Shown: piece by piece, positions 25,660 to 35,950 of the stretch
Layout: each line of letters opens with the position of its first letter
How positions within the stretch are numbered: the first letter of the stretch is position 1
From: Caulobacteraceae bacterium UBA5005
GTDB lineage: Bacteria > Pseudomonadota > Alphaproteobacteria > Caulobacterales > Caulobacteraceae
Assembly: GCA_002398405.1 (NCBI GenBank)
Contig: DGYN01000062.1
Location: 1-64,000 of the forward strand
Reading direction: 5' to 3'
DNA length: 64,000 nucleotides
Notes under the pieces: model-generated
Database searches by the model: none
Told to the model about the DNA's origin: nothing
The model's input: the letters and a program-made list of their open reading frames with translations, nothing else
Program-made: the position numbers and the translations under genes

Positions 25660-25683
25660 GTCCCCGGGACGGGAGCCGGGGAC
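25660..25683. terminator. Hairpin between convergent genes
   Basis: GTCCCCGG and CCGGGGAC form a perfect 8-bp stem with an 8-base loop exactly between the ends of the lectin-like gene and phoB. No T-run follows on either strand, so it is a weak or Rho-assisted candidate terminator. Confidence 0.4.
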
Positions 25684-25687
25684 TGCC

Positions 25688-26380
25688 CTAGTTGTCCAGG
25701 TCCAGCGAATAGCCGGCGGACCGGACGGTCCTGACCGGGTCGGCCTCGCCGCCCAGCATGAGCGCCTTGCGCAGACGCCCAACGTGCACGTCGACGGTGC
25801 GGGCTTCGACATAGATGTCTGCGCCCCAGACGGTGTCCAGAAGCTGCTCGCGGCTGAACACCCGGCGCGGGTTCTGCATCAGATGGTCGAGCAGGCGAAA
25901 CTCCGTGGGCCCTAAGTGCACTTCGCGCTCGCCCCGCCGAACCCGGTGGGCGACGCGGTCCAGGATGATGTCGCCGTGGCGGATGACATCCTCCGCCAGC
26001 CCCGGACGCACGCGGCGCAGCACCGCGCGGATGCGGGCGGCCAGTTCGGTCATCGAGACGGGTTTGACGATGTAGTCGTCGGCGCCGGTGTCCAGGCCCC
26101 GGATGCGGTCGGTTTCCTCGCCGCGGGCGGTGAGCATGATAATTGGGGTGTTGCGGGTCTTGCGGCTGGCCCGCAGGCGGCGGCAGACTTCGATGCCGGA
26201 AAGCTTGGGCAGCATCCAGTCGAGGACCACCAGATCCGGCGTCTCCTCGTCGGCGAGCAGCATGGCTTCTTCGCCATCCAGAGCCATGGCGACGCGATAG
26301 CCTTCCTTGTCGAGGTTGTATTGGAGGAGCTGGGCCAGCGCCTCTTCGTCTTCCGCAACGAGGATCCTGGGCGCCGCCAT
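25688..26380 (-). CDS. phoB: Phosphate response regulator PhoB
   Basis: DNA-binding response regulator of phosphate starvation, 230 residues. Receiver domain: acidic pair ED in LVAEDEEALA, phospho-acceptor Asp54 in LVVLDWMLPKLSG, and Lys in DDYIVKPVSMTEL. C-terminal OmpR-type winged helix: EVHLGPTEFRLLDHLMQNP and VDVHVGRLRKAL. The start is the ATG at 26380, sharing one base with the phoU stop. Last gene of pstC-pstA-pstB-phoU-phoB; it should bind the Pho box at 30664-30692. Confidence 0.96.
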   Translation of the reverse strand: MAAPRILVAEDEEALAQLLQYNLDKEGYRVAMALDGEEAMLLADEETPDLVVLDWMLPKLSGIEVCRRLRASRKTRNTPIIMLTARGEETDRIRGLDTGADDYIVKPVSMTELAARIRAVLRRVRPGLAEDVIRHGDIILDRVAHRVRRGEREVHLGPTEFRLLDHLMQNPRRVFSREQLLDTVWGADIYVEARTVDVHVGRLRKALMLGGEADPVRTVRSAGYSLDLDN

Positions 26381-27066
26381 CAGATCGCTGCTCCCTTGGG
26401 CCTGGGCGCGGCTATGGTTTCGCCGGTGATCTCGTAGTGGATGATCTCGGCAATGTTGGTCGCATGGTCGCCGATCCGTTCCAGGTTCTTGGCCACGAAC
26501 AACAGGTGGGCGCAGGGGGTGATCGTGCGCGGGTCCCCCATCATATAGGTCAGGAGCTCGCGGAACAGGCTGTTGTAGTGCTCGTCGACCTCCTGGTCGC
26601 GCTGCCACACGGCCGTGGCGCGGGAAAGATCGCTGGTGGTGTAGGCGTCGAGAACCTCGCGCAGGCGGTCGGCGACCAGCTTGCCCATCCGTTCGATCGA
26701 CCGGGTGAGCGGCGTCACCGGCTCTGTCTCGGTGAGCACCAGGGCCCGCTTGGCGATGGACTTGGCGAGGTCGCCGCAGCGTTCAAGATTGCCGGCGATC
26801 TTAATGGCCGCCAGGGTGCGGCGAAGATCGTTGGCCATGGGCTGGCGAAGGGCGATCAGCCGGATGCAGCGTTTTTCGATGTCGATCTCCAAAAGATCGA
26901 GCCGCTCATCCCGCCCGACGACGGCCTCTGACAGGGCGACGTCGCGCCTCGCCACCGCATCGACCGCCGAGGCGACCTGGGCTTCGGCCAGGCCGCCCAT
27001 GCGGGCGACCTCGGCCGCCAGCTGGGTCAACTCGTCTTCGTAGGATTTGACGATGTGTTCGCTCAT
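26380..27066 (-). CDS. phoU: Phosphate signalling protein PhoU
   Basis: A 228-residue, all-helical peripheral protein that links the Pst transporter to PhoR and keeps the Pho regulon off when phosphate is plentiful. Both PhoU repeats are visible, with the metal-binding type motifs EVDEHYNSLFREL and NLERCGDLAKSIA / NLERIGDHATNIAEI. It lies 10 bases after pstB and is coupled to phoB by TGATG. Confidence 0.96.
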   Translation of the reverse strand: MSEHIVKSYEDELTQLAAEVARMGGLAEAQVASAVDAVARRDVALSEAVVGRDERLDLLEIDIEKRCIRLIALRQPMANDLRRTLAAIKIAGNLERCGDLAKSIAKRALVLTETEPVTPLTRSIERMGKLVADRLREVLDAYTTSDLSRATAVWQRDQEVDEHYNSLFRELLTYMMGDPRTITPCAHLLFVAKNLERIGDHATNIAEIIHYEITGETIAAPRPKGAAI

Positions 27067-27076
27067 CTCGTCTTCC

Positions 27077-27889
<813 letters not shown>

Positions 27890-27909
27890 GGGTGGTCTCT
27901 GGGGCTTTT

Positions 27910-29223
27910 TCACCAGCGGCGCTCAAACTTACGGCGGACGATCACGGCCAGGAGGTTCATCAGGATCATGAACCCGATCAGCACCATGATGGCGGCGGCG
28001 GTCTTTTCATGGAAGGCGCGCTCGGACGCGGTCTCCCAGATGAACACCTGAACGGGAAGGACGGTGGCGGCGCTGGTCACGCTTTCCGGAATGCCGGGGT
28101 TGAACGAGACCATGCCGACCATAAGCAGGGGGGCGGTCTCCCCAAGGGCGTGGGCGAGGGAGAGGATCACCCCGGTCATGACGCCGGGCACCGCCAGAGG
28201 CAGGACGTGATGGAACACCGTCTGGGTGCGCGAGGCGCCGACGCCGAGCGCGGCTTCGCGGATCGACGGCGGCACGGCCTTGAGGGCCGAGCGGGTGGCG
28301 ATGATCACTGTGGGCAGCGCCATCAGGGCCAGCACCAGGCCGCCGACCAGGGGCGAGGACCTCGGAACCCCCATCCAGTTGATGAACAGGGCCAGCCCTA
28401 AGAGGCCGTAGACGATGGAGGGCACGGCGGCGAGGTTGTTGATGTTGACCTCAATGAGGTCGGTCCAGCGATTCTTCGGCGCGAACTCCTCCAGGTAGAC
28501 GGCGGCCAGGACGCCGGTGGGCACGGCCAGCAGGGCGGTGACAAACAGCATCAGGGCGGAGCCGACGATGGCGCCAAGAACGCCCGCCTGTTCCGGCTCG
28601 GTCGAGTCGGAGGCGGTGAAAAAGCGGGTATTGAAGCCCCCGGTGATGACGCCCGCCTTCTCCAGCTTGTCGATCCAGTCCATCTGCTGGTCGCTGATCT
28701 TGCGGTCGCCCTCGGCGGTCTCGCGCTTGATCTCGTGCTTGAGATAGAGCTGGGCGTCGGCCTTGACCGGGCCCTTCAGGGTGAGGGTCTTTCCGACCAG
28801 GTTCGGATCCTTGCGGATCTGGTCGAGCAGATTGAAGCCCAGATCGGTGGAGACCAGCTCCTGGGCGGCCAGCAGGTTCTCGCCCAGTTCGTCGTTGGGC
28901 GCTCCGATCTTGGCCAGCAGGGCCTCGGCGATCAGGGCGTCGTAATTGGCCCCCATGGGATTGGCGCGGTCAACCCTCAAGGGGTCGATATAAACCGGCA
29001 GGGAAACCTCATAGGCCGTGAAGGCGTGATAGCCCTGGGAGACGATGCGGCCGAGCAGGGTCACCAGGAAGGCCAGGGCGACGAAGATCGCCAGCCGGCC
29101 GTAGAACCGGAACCGCTTTTCGGCGGCGTTGCGCTTCTTCACCCGCGCTTCGAAATCGGCGGTGCGTCCGCGACGGGGGTCGGGGGCGCCGGCGGCGTCT
29201 GCGGTGAGCAGGGCGTCAGTCAT
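27910..29223 (-). CDS. pstA: Phosphate ABC transporter permease PstA
   Basis: Inner-membrane permease, 437 residues, longer than the roughly 300 of E. coli PstA because of an N-terminal extension. This has one helix (around [20 protein letters not shown]) and a large periplasmic region (about 65-200), as in other alphaproteobacteria. The core has [40 protein letters not shown] and the permease loop [20 protein letters not shown]. Its start overlaps the pstC stop by eight bases. Confidence 0.94.
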   Translation of the reverse strand: MTDALLTADAAGAPDPRRGRTADFEARVKKRNAAEKRFRFYGRLAIFVALAFLVTLLGRIVSQGYHAFTAYEVSLPVYIDPLRVDRANPMGANYDALIAEALLAKIGAPNDELGENLLAAQELVSTDLGFNLLDQIRKDPNLVGKTLTLKGPVKADAQLYLKHEIKRETAEGDRKISDQQMDWIDKLEKAGVITGGFNTRFFTASDSTEPEQAGVLGAIVGSALMLFVTALLAVPTGVLAAVYLEEFAPKNRWTDLIEVNINNLAAVPSIVYGLLGLALFINWMGVPRSSPLVGGLVLALMALPTVIIATRSALKAVPPSIREAALGVGASRTQTVFHHVLPLAVPGVMTGVILSLAHALGETAPLLMVGMVSFNPGIPESVTSAATVLPVQVFIWETASERAFHEKTAAAIMVLIGFMILMNLLAVIVRRKFERRW

Positions 29224-30628
29224 ACTGTTCCCGGTATTTCTGCACCACGCGCATGGCGATGACGTTGAGGGTCAGGGTGACAAGGAAGAGGGTCAGGCCA
29301 AGGCCAAAGGCGGCCAGGGTCTTGGGGCTGTCGAACTCCTGGTCGCCGGTCAGAAGGGTGACGATCTGCACCGTCACCGTGGTCACCGTTTCCAGGGGAT
29401 TGAGGGTTAGCTTGGCCTGAAGGCCGGCGGCCATGGTGACGATCATGGTCTCGCCTATGGCCCGCGACACCGCCAGCAGCATGGCGGCCATGACGCCCGG
29501 CAGGGCGGCGGGCAGGACGACGTTCTTGATCGTCTCGGACTTGGTTGCGCCCATAGCCAGCGAGCCGTCGCGCAGGGACTGGGGTACGGCATTGATGATG
29601 TCGTCGGACAGGGACGAGACAAACGGGATCAACATGATGCCCATGACCACGCCCGCGGTGAGCGCCATCTGGTTCTGGACCTGCATCAGATAGTCGCCGA
29701 GAGGCCCGCCGGTCTGGGCGCCGACCCAGTTGAAGAAGGCGCGGAAGATCGGGCCGACGGTCAGGGCGGCGAAGAAGCCGTAGACCACGGTCGGAATGCC
29801 GGCGAGGACCTCAAGCAGGGGCTTGATAACCCCCCGGCTCGTCTTGTGGGCGTATTCCGACAGGTAGATCGCCGAATAGAGCCCGATGGGCGCGGCGACG
29901 ATCATGGCGATCAGCATGACCAGGAAGGTGCCGGCGAACAGCGGCACGGCCCCGAACGCCCCATCGGCCGCCACCTGATCGGTGCGCATGGCGATCTGCG
30001 GGCTCCACTCGGTTCCAAACAGGAAGGCCAGCGGCGAGACTGACTGGAAGAAGCGGAAGGCCTCGAAGGCCAGAGAGGCGACAATGCCGATCGTGGTCAG
30101 GACCGCCAGGGTCGAACAGGCGATGAGCAGGCCGCTGACCCAGCCTTCGACCCGGTTGCGGGCGCGGAAATCAGGTTTGAGGCGCGAGAAGGCCAGGGCG
30201 AAACCGCCCAGCGCCAGGGCGATGGCCAGGCCGATTGCGGCGGTCAGGAAAATCTGATGCTGGCGTGCCGACTGCGCCGCCTTGGCGTCGAGGTGCGCCT
30301 TCAGCGGGCCGAAATCATAGGTCCCGCTGGTCGCCTTGCCGGCGGCCAGGGCGCGGGCGTCGCCGTAGAAGACTTCCTGCTGTTCGGAGGGCAGTTCCGC
30401 CACCGCGGCCGGGGCGTCGGCCGAGAGCATGGCGTGCTCGATGCGGCCGCCGAACACCAGAACGACCGCCAACAGGAGTCCCGCCGGGACCACCGCCCAG
30501 AGGGCGACATAGGCGCCTTGATAGTTGGGCCGCGAATGCCCCTTCCCCGCCGCCTTCGCCTTGCGGCGGCCAAGGCCATAGGCCAGGGCCGAGAGTGCGG
30601 TGAGCAGGACGAGAACGATCCAGACCAT
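29216..30628 (-). CDS. pstC: Phosphate ABC transporter permease PstC
   Basis: Inner-membrane permease, 470 residues, first gene of the pst operon. The N-terminus has extra helices (residues 1-20 and about 36-62) and a periplasmic loop before the canonical permease part: IYLSEYAHKTSRGVIKPLLE, EVLAGIPTVVYGFFAALTVG and the loop LRDGSLAMGATKSETIKNVV. A three-repeat Pho box ends 36 bases before its ATG. No pstS gene is in the window, so the binding protein is coded elsewhere. Confidence 0.95.
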   Translation of the reverse strand: MVWIVLVLLTALSALAYGLGRRKAKAAGKGHSRPNYQGAYVALWAVVPAGLLLAVVLVFGGRIEHAMLSADAPAAVAELPSEQQEVFYGDARALAAGKATSGTYDFGPLKAHLDAKAAQSARQHQIFLTAAIGLAIALALGGFALAFSRLKPDFRARNRVEGWVSGLLIACSTLAVLTTIGIVASLAFEAFRFFQSVSPLAFLFGTEWSPQIAMRTDQVAADGAFGAVPLFAGTFLVMLIAMIVAAPIGLYSAIYLSEYAHKTSRGVIKPLLEVLAGIPTVVYGFFAALTVGPIFRAFFNWVGAQTGGPLGDYLMQVQNQMALTAGVVMGIMLIPFVSSLSDDIINAVPQSLRDGSLAMGATKSETIKNVVLPAALPGVMAAMLLAVSRAIGETMIVTMAAGLQAKLTLNPLETVTTVTVQIVTLLTGDQEFDSPKTLAAFGLGLTLFLVTLTLNVIAMRVVQKYREQYD

Positions 30629-30663
30629 GGCTCAGGTCCATGCAGGGGCGGCGTTTCATGTAT

Positions 30664-30692
30664 GCGACAGTTCAGTGACAGTTTGATGACGG
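30664..30692 (-). promoter_or_regulatory. Pho box upstream of pstC
   Basis: Three direct 7-mers spaced 11 bases apart on the minus strand: CCGTCAT, CTGTCAC, CTGTCGC, separated by CAAA and TGAA. This matches the tandem CTGTCAT-N4 pattern bound by PhoB. The array ends 36 bases before the pstC start and is the expected control site for pstCAB-phoU-phoB. Confidence 0.85.
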
Positions 30693-30836
30693 TCGGGGGA
30701 TAACCGCCGGCGCCGGCGTTTCCCCGGCAAAACTGAGGCCTCATAGAATTTCTCGGCCATTCTCCAGTTAATTCCTATTTCTCCGATCGAGATTAAGAAC
30801 TAAGCGTCTCCCCGTTCAAGAATGGGGATACTTCTT

Positions 30837-33290
30837 ATGACCACCGTTGAGCGTCTCGCCGCGCCGATCTTTACCGCCACCCTGGCCGCCCTGCTTTGCG
30901 GCGCCGCGCCGCAGGCCCTGGCCCAGGAGGCCACGCCACCGGCCCCGCAGATCATCCAGGATGAGGAAACCGACCTGGGTGAAGTCGTCGTCACCGCCCG
31001 GCGCCGGGTGGAAACCATCCAGGACGTTCCGATCGCCGTCGCGGTTGTGCAGGGCGACAAGGTCGAGGCGACCGGATCGTTCAACACCCAGCGGCTGACG
31101 CAACTGGTGCCGACCCTGCAGGTGCAGTCGTCGAACCCGCGCAACACGGCGATCAACATCCGGGGCCTGGGCGTGCCCTACGGTCTGACCAGCGACGGCT
31201 TCGACCAGGGCGTCGGCATCTATATCGATGACGTCTACAACGCCCGCCCCGCCGCCGGGGTCTTCGACTTCGTCGACGTCGACCGGATCGAGGTCCTGCG
31301 GGGCCCGCAAGGCACGCTCTACGGCAAGAACACGACGGCAGGCGCCGTCAACATCACCACCAAGGCCCCGACCTTCGATTTCGAGGCGGGCGGCGAACTC
31401 ACCGCCGGCGACTATGATTTCAAACAAGCCAAGGCGACGATCTCCGGGCCGCTCTCGGACAGCGTGGCCGTGCGCCTGGCGGTCTCCAACACCACCCGCC
31501 GGGGGACGATCTACAACGCCGTCCAGCAGCAGTTCGTCAATGAGATCGACAACCTGGGCATCCGTGGGCAGCTGTTGTTCAAGCCCAATGACGACCTCGC
31601 CATCACCCTGGCGGCGGACTTCAACTCGCAGGACGCCGAATGCTGCGTGCAGGTTTTTGTCCGCACCGGCCCGACCCAGCGTCCGCTGAACCGGCAGTTT
31701 GCGGCCCTTGCCGCTCTTCAGAACTACACCCCGGTCAGTACCAATCCCTTTGACCGGCTGACGGATTCGGACGTCAACGCCAACGCCGGCAACATCATCC
31801 GCGGCTTCTCGGGCCGCGCCGTGTGGGCCGTCGGTCCGGGGACCCTGACTGCGGTTTCCGCCACCCGCGAATGGGACTGGAAGCCCAGCAACGACCGCGA
31901 TTTCACGGGCCTGTCCATCGTTTCCCAGTCACAAAACCCCTCGCAGCAGGAGCAGACCACCCACGAGGTCCGCTACAATTTCGTGGGCGAGAAGTTCGAC
32001 TTCGTGACCGGCGTTTTCTACTTCCACCAACAGATCGACACCCAGGGCTTGGAGTCACACGGCCCCAATTCCAGCCGCTGGAGCATCAATCCCACCAGCG
32101 CCCTTTCCCTCGACCCCTCGGTGCTCAACGGCCTGACCGCCTTCAACACCCAGTTTCTGGAAGCCGAGAGCTTCGCCCTGTTCGGCAAGGCCAACTGGAA
32201 GCTGAACGACCAGTGGACGGTCTCGCCGGGCCTGCGGTTCAACACGGATGAAAAGACCGGTTCCTACGAGCGTGTGGTCCGCGACGGGGCCGGCAACATC
32301 GTGCCGTTCAGCCTGACGCCGACGACGCGCCAGGCGGCCCAACTGGCCATCTTCGCCCCCCAGGTCAGCGCTCAGCGGTTCGACGACGACAATATCAGCG
32401 GCGACTTCACGGTCAGCTACCAGGCCACCGACGACATCCTGACCTATACGACCTACGCCAAGAGCTTCAAGAGCGGCGGCATCAACCAGAATGGCCTGCC
32501 GACCAATGCGGCCAACCAGCCGATCCTCGAGGCCGCCGTCATCAAGCCGGAGGACGTCAGCCACTTCGAACTGGGCATCAAAACCCAGTGGGCGGAGCGG
32601 GTCTTCACCCTCAACGCCACCGCCTTCCGCACCGACATCGAAGACTACCAGGTGACGGTGAACAACGGCCAGTTCGGCGTCCTGCGCGGTTATCTCGCCA
32701 ACGCCGGCGGCGTCCGCAGCCAGGGGGTCGAGTTTGAGACCGTCTACCGCCCGAGCCGCCAGTTCCGCGGCTATCTCAACGGCGCCTATACCGACGCGAC
32801 CTACACCAAGTTCGTCGACGCCCCCTGCCCTCCGGAACTGTCGGGCGGCACGATCGCCACCGGGACTCAGGTTCCGGGCGCTGCCGGCGTTCCCGGCGCG
32901 CTCAGCCCGGCCAACTGCGACATCTCCGGTCAGCGTCTGCCGGGCGTCTCCGAATGGGCCTTCTCCTACGGCTTCGAAGCGAGCGCTCCGTTCAACTTCC
33001 TGGCCCGGGACGGCGATGTCTACTTCGGCTACGACGGCAGCTACCGCTCGGACTGGTCGTCGAACCCGGCGCCCTCTGCCTACACCTGGGTGGACGCCGC
33101 CCATATCGCCAACTTCCGCGCCGGGTTCCGGACACCGGAGGGCCTCAACATCTATGCCTGGGTGCGTAACGCCTTCGACGAGGAGACCTTCGACTTCCTC
33201 ACGGTTGGGCCCAGCAGCACCGGCCTGATCGCCGGCCAGCCCGCGGATCCGAGGACCTACGGCGTCACGTTGAAGGCCTCGTTCAAGTAA
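30837..33290 (+). CDS. TonB-dependent outer-membrane receptor (pho-region)
   Basis: An 817-residue active-transport barrel. The ATG at 30837 was chosen because GGGGA lies 8 bases upstream; it gives a signal peptide ending ALA (about residue 24). A TonB-box-like DLGEVVVTARR is followed by the plug domain (VQSSNPRNTAINIRGLG, VGIYIDDVYNARPAAG, RIEVLRGPQGTLYGKNTTAG) and the beta-barrel ending LKASFK. Plug and family fit the large Caulobacter/sphingomonad receptor class. It lies between pstC and phoR, facing away from pstC, so a role in taking up a phosphorus-containing compound is tempting but unproven; no Pho box faces it. Confidence 0.93.
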   Translation: MTTVERLAAPIFTATLAALLCGAAPQALAQEATPPAPQIIQDEETDLGEVVVTARRRVETIQDVPIAVAVVQGDKVEATGSFNTQRLTQLVPTLQVQSSNPRNTAINIRGLGVPYGLTSDGFDQGVGIYIDDVYNARPAAGVFDFVDVDRIEVLRGPQGTLYGKNTTAGAVNITTKAPTFDFEAGGELTAGDYDFKQAKATISGPLSDSVAVRLAVSNTTRRGTIYNAVQQQFVNEIDNLGIRGQLLFKPNDDLAITLAADFNSQDAECCVQVFVRTGPTQRPLNRQFAALAALQNYTPVSTNPFDRLTDSDVNANAGNIIRGFSGRAVWAVGPGTLTAVSATREWDWKPSNDRDFTGLSIVSQSQNPSQQEQTTHEVRYNFVGEKFDFVTGVFYFHQQIDTQGLESHGPNSSRWSINPTSALSLDPSVLNGLTAFNTQFLEAESFALFGKANWKLNDQWTVSPGLRFNTDEKTGSYERVVRDGAGNIVPFSLTPTTRQAAQLAIFAPQVSAQRFDDDNISGDFTVSYQATDDILTYTTYAKSFKSGGINQNGLPTNAANQPILEAAVIKPEDVSHFELGIKTQWAERVFTLNATAFRTDIEDYQVTVNNGQFGVLRGYLANAGGVRSQGVEFETVYRPSRQFRGYLNGAYTDATYTKFVDAPCPPELSGGTIATGTQVPGAAGVPGALSPANCDISGQRLPGVSEWAFSYGFEASAPFNFLARDGDVYFGYDGSYRSDWSSNPAPSAYTWVDAAHIANFRAGFRTPEGLNIYAWVRNAFDEETFDFLTVGPSSTGLIAGQPADPRTYGVTLKASFK

Positions 33291-33316
33291 GTCTGTCATA
33301 AAAGTGTAGAATTGCG

Positions 33317-33350
33317 GGGTTGGCGCGGGTAGGTCTGCGCCAACCCTTTT
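33317..33350 (+). terminator. Rho-independent terminator after the TonB receptor
   Basis: GGGTTGGCGC and GCGCCAACCC make a perfect 10-bp stem with a 10-base loop, followed by TTTT. It closes the TonB receptor gene and separates it from the porin gene that starts 29 bases later. Confidence 0.9.
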
Positions 33351-33378
33351 GCATGACCACAAGGCAGGCGACGATCCC

Positions 33379-34749
33379 ATGGCAGCCCGGCGCCTGTCTC
33401 TGATCCTTTCGGCCCTTGTCGCCACCTGCGCCTCGCCGGCCTTCGCCCAGGAAAAGCCCTGGACTCTGCATGAGGCGCTGGACGCCCCGGACAATCTGAA
33501 ACTCTCCGGCAGCATCCGGCTCCGGCAGGAAAACCTCGACGGTCAGTACCGCGCCGGGGCCGACCCGTCGGACAGCCTCACCAGCCTGCGCACCCTGATC
33601 TTCGCCGAATACAAGACCGGCCAGGTTCGGTTCGGGGGCGAAATCCAGGACAGCCGCGGCTTTGGCGGCAAGCTTGGCGGGGCCGTCAGCGCCAATGACG
33701 TCAACGCCCTGGAGCCGATCCAGGCCTATGTGGCCCGCGACTTCAGGGAGCCCTTCGGACCTGGGACCTCCGCCACCGCCCAGGCGGGGCGCTTCACCCT
33801 CAATCTCGGCTCCCGGCGCCTGGTCGCCGCCGACGACTACCGCAACACCACCAACGGCTACACGGGCCTGCGCCTGGACGCCAAGGGCCGCGGCGGTCTG
33901 GCCGCCACCTTCATCTACACCCTGCCCCAGGTTCGCCTGCCCGAGGACAAGCCCTCAGTGATCGACAACGAGGTCAAGTTCGACCTGGAAAGCGCCGACC
34001 TGGCGCTGTGGGGAGGCCTGGTCTCCAAACCCCTGTTCAAGGGCGGCCCGCTGGTGGAAGCCTCCTTCTTCGCCCTGGACGAGGCGGATGCGCCGGGCCG
34101 GCCGACCCGGGACCGCGACCTCGACACCGTTGGCGCCCGGATCATCCAGAACCCCGCGCCGGGGTCCTTCGACTACGAGGCCGAATACATCCATCAGACC
34201 GGTTCGATCCGGGCGAGCCTGAGTCCAACAGCCCGGATCCTGGATGTGGAAGCCCACTTCCTGCACGTGGATTTCGGCTACAGTTTCAAAGGGGCGTGGA
34301 GTCCCCGCGTCTCCTTCGACTACGACTACGCCAGCGGGGACGATGCGGATCCAAGCTTTGGACGGTTCGACGCCCTGTTCGGCATGCGCCGCGGCGAGCT
34401 GGCGCCCTCTGGCATCTATGCCGCCATCGGCCGGACCAACCTGAATGCGCCAGGGATCCGGGTCGAGGTGACGCCCAGCAAGCGCCTGGACGGTTTTTTC
34501 ACCTACAAGGCCCTGTGGGCAGCGTCGGAGACGGACAGCTTCTCGTCCACCGGCCTTCGCCCGCCCGCCGGGACCACTGATCGCTACGCCGGCCAGCAGA
34601 TCGACGGCCGCCTGCGCTATTGGGTGATCCCGGACTCGCTTCGGCTCGAGGTCACTGCCGTGATCCTGTTCGACAAGGGCCGGATGTTCGAGAGCGTTAG
34701 GACCAAGCCGACCCGCTACGGCTCAATCGCCTTGACGAAATCCTTCTGA
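33379..34749 (+). CDS. Alginate-export-type outer-membrane porin
   Basis: A 456-residue beta-barrel with a signal peptide (MAARRLS... to AFA, about residue 23), starting at the ATG at 33379. Family pattern of the AlgE-like alginate export domain: LKLSGSIRLRQENLDGQYR, LRTLIFAEYKTGQVRFGGEIQDSR, AGRFTLNLGSRRLV, SFDYDYASGD and the closing LRLEVTAVILFDKGRMF. Such porins pass anionic sugars or other small acids. It ends close to the convergent phoR gene. A terminator precedes it, so it must have its own promoter; a Pho-box-like half site lies at 33293-33310, before that terminator. Confidence 0.85.
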   Translation: MAARRLSLILSALVATCASPAFAQEKPWTLHEALDAPDNLKLSGSIRLRQENLDGQYRAGADPSDSLTSLRTLIFAEYKTGQVRFGGEIQDSRGFGGKLGGAVSANDVNALEPIQAYVARDFREPFGPGTSATAQAGRFTLNLGSRRLVAADDYRNTTNGYTGLRLDAKGRGGLAATFIYTLPQVRLPEDKPSVIDNEVKFDLESADLALWGGLVSKPLFKGGPLVEASFFALDEADAPGRPTRDRDLDTVGARIIQNPAPGSFDYEAEYIHQTGSIRASLSPTARILDVEAHFLHVDFGYSFKGAWSPRVSFDYDYASGDDADPSFGRFDALFGMRRGELAPSGIYAAIGRTNLNAPGIRVEVTPSKRLDGFFTYKALWAASETDSFSSTGLRPPAGTTDRYAGQQIDGRLRYWVIPDSLRLEVTAVILFDKGRMFESVRTKPTRYGSIALTKSF

Positions 34750-34755
34750 GAAATT

Positions 34756-35886
34756 CTAAGCCGCTGGAAAATAAGCCGTAAAGGCGGCCCCGGCGTCACT
34801 GCTTTCCACCATCAGGCCACCCCTGTGGCGGTTGATTATGTGTTTAACGATGGCCAGTCCCAGGCCCGTGCCGGGCGTCTCGCTGCTCTTCTGGCCCGGC
34901 GCCCGGTAGAAGCGCTCGGTGAGTCTGGGCAAGTGCTCGCGGCCGATCCCCGGGCCCTGGTCCGTCACCCTGACGGCGACGAAGGTCCCGGCGGCGCCCA
35001 GGTCCGGCGACAGCAAGAGGCGCGAGGCCGCCTGCGAGCGGCGTGGAGTCCCGGCCTCGATCACCGACAGGCCGGTGGTCAGTTCGACGTTAACCCGTCC
35101 GCCGGCCGGGGTATATTTGATGGCGTTCTCCACCAGGTTCTGCAGGACCTGCAGCAGCTGATGCCGGTCGCCGGTCATGGGCGCGGTCTTGGCGCCAGTG
35201 ATCTCGATCGTGACCTTGGCGGCGCCGGCGATGGGCGCCATGGCGTCGGCGACGTCGCGGGCGCACGCGGTGAGGTCGACCTCGCCCGAGGGCGGAATGT
35301 GTTCGTTGAGCTCGACCCGCGACAGGCTCATCAGGTCCTGCACCAGCCGGCTCATACGCTCGGCCTGGTCGGCCATGACGCCGAGGAAGCGTTCGCGGGC
35401 CACGGGATCGTCCTTGGCGTGACCGCGCAGGGTCTCGATGAAGCCGGTAAGCGAGGCGAGCGGGGTCTTGAGCTCGTGGCTGGCGTTGGCCAGGAAGTCG
35501 GCCCGCATCCGCTCGTTGCGGCGCGCGTCGGTCTCATCGCGAACGACGAGCAGGACCAGGCGCTCCCCTCGGGCCGGCGGCGGCAGGGGTCGCACGACCG
35601 CCTGCAGGCTGCGGTCCTGCTGTCCGGCTTCCCAGACGACCTCGCCGCTGGCGCCGTGGGCCAGGCTCGCTTCGATCAAGTCGAGCACCTCGGGACGGCG
35701 GATGACGGAGGCGAGCATGGGCTGACCCTCGGTGAGACGGAAGGTCTCGCGGGCCGCCGCATTGGCCATCACCACCCGGCGAGTGGCGCCGAGAGCATCA
35801 CCCCGTACGATAAGGGCCGGTTCGGGCAGGACTTCGAACACCGCCGCGAGCGAGGCCACATCGAGAAATTCAGAATTGCCCGCCAT
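34756..35886 (-). CDS. phoR: Phosphate-regulon sensor kinase PhoR, form without membrane helices
   Basis: Histidine kinase that phosphorylates PhoB. The 376-residue protein has a PAS-like domain (about 10-120), the phospho-acceptor His137 in FLANASHELKTPLASLTGFI, the N box LVENAIKYTPAGG, and G boxes VTDQGPGIG and GTGLGLAIVKHI. Most PhoR proteins begin with one or two membrane helices; here there is none, and an in-frame TAG lies just upstream of the ATG, so the N-terminus is complete. It is separated from pstCAB-phoUB by two plus-strand genes and diverges from the sulfate-binding-like gene. Confidence 0.92.
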   Translation of the reverse strand: MAGNSEFLDVASLAAVFEVLPEPALIVRGDALGATRRVVMANAAARETFRLTEGQPMLASVIRRPEVLDLIEASLAHGASGEVVWEAGQQDRSLQAVVRPLPPPARGERLVLLVVRDETDARRNERMRADFLANASHELKTPLASLTGFIETLRGHAKDDPVARERFLGVMADQAERMSRLVQDLMSLSRVELNEHIPPSGEVDLTACARDVADAMAPIAGAAKVTIEITGAKTAPMTGDRHQLLQVLQNLVENAIKYTPAGGRVNVELTTGLSVIEAGTPRRSQAASRLLLSPDLGAAGTFVAVRVTDQGPGIGREHLPRLTERFYRAPGQKSSETPGTGLGLAIVKHIINRHRGGLMVESSDAGAAFTAYFPAA

Positions 35887-35950
35887 CGGGGGCTAGGCCT
35901 AGCGGCAAACGCGTCTTGGGCAAAGAGCGATGGTTGGCTAATCAGGGAGC

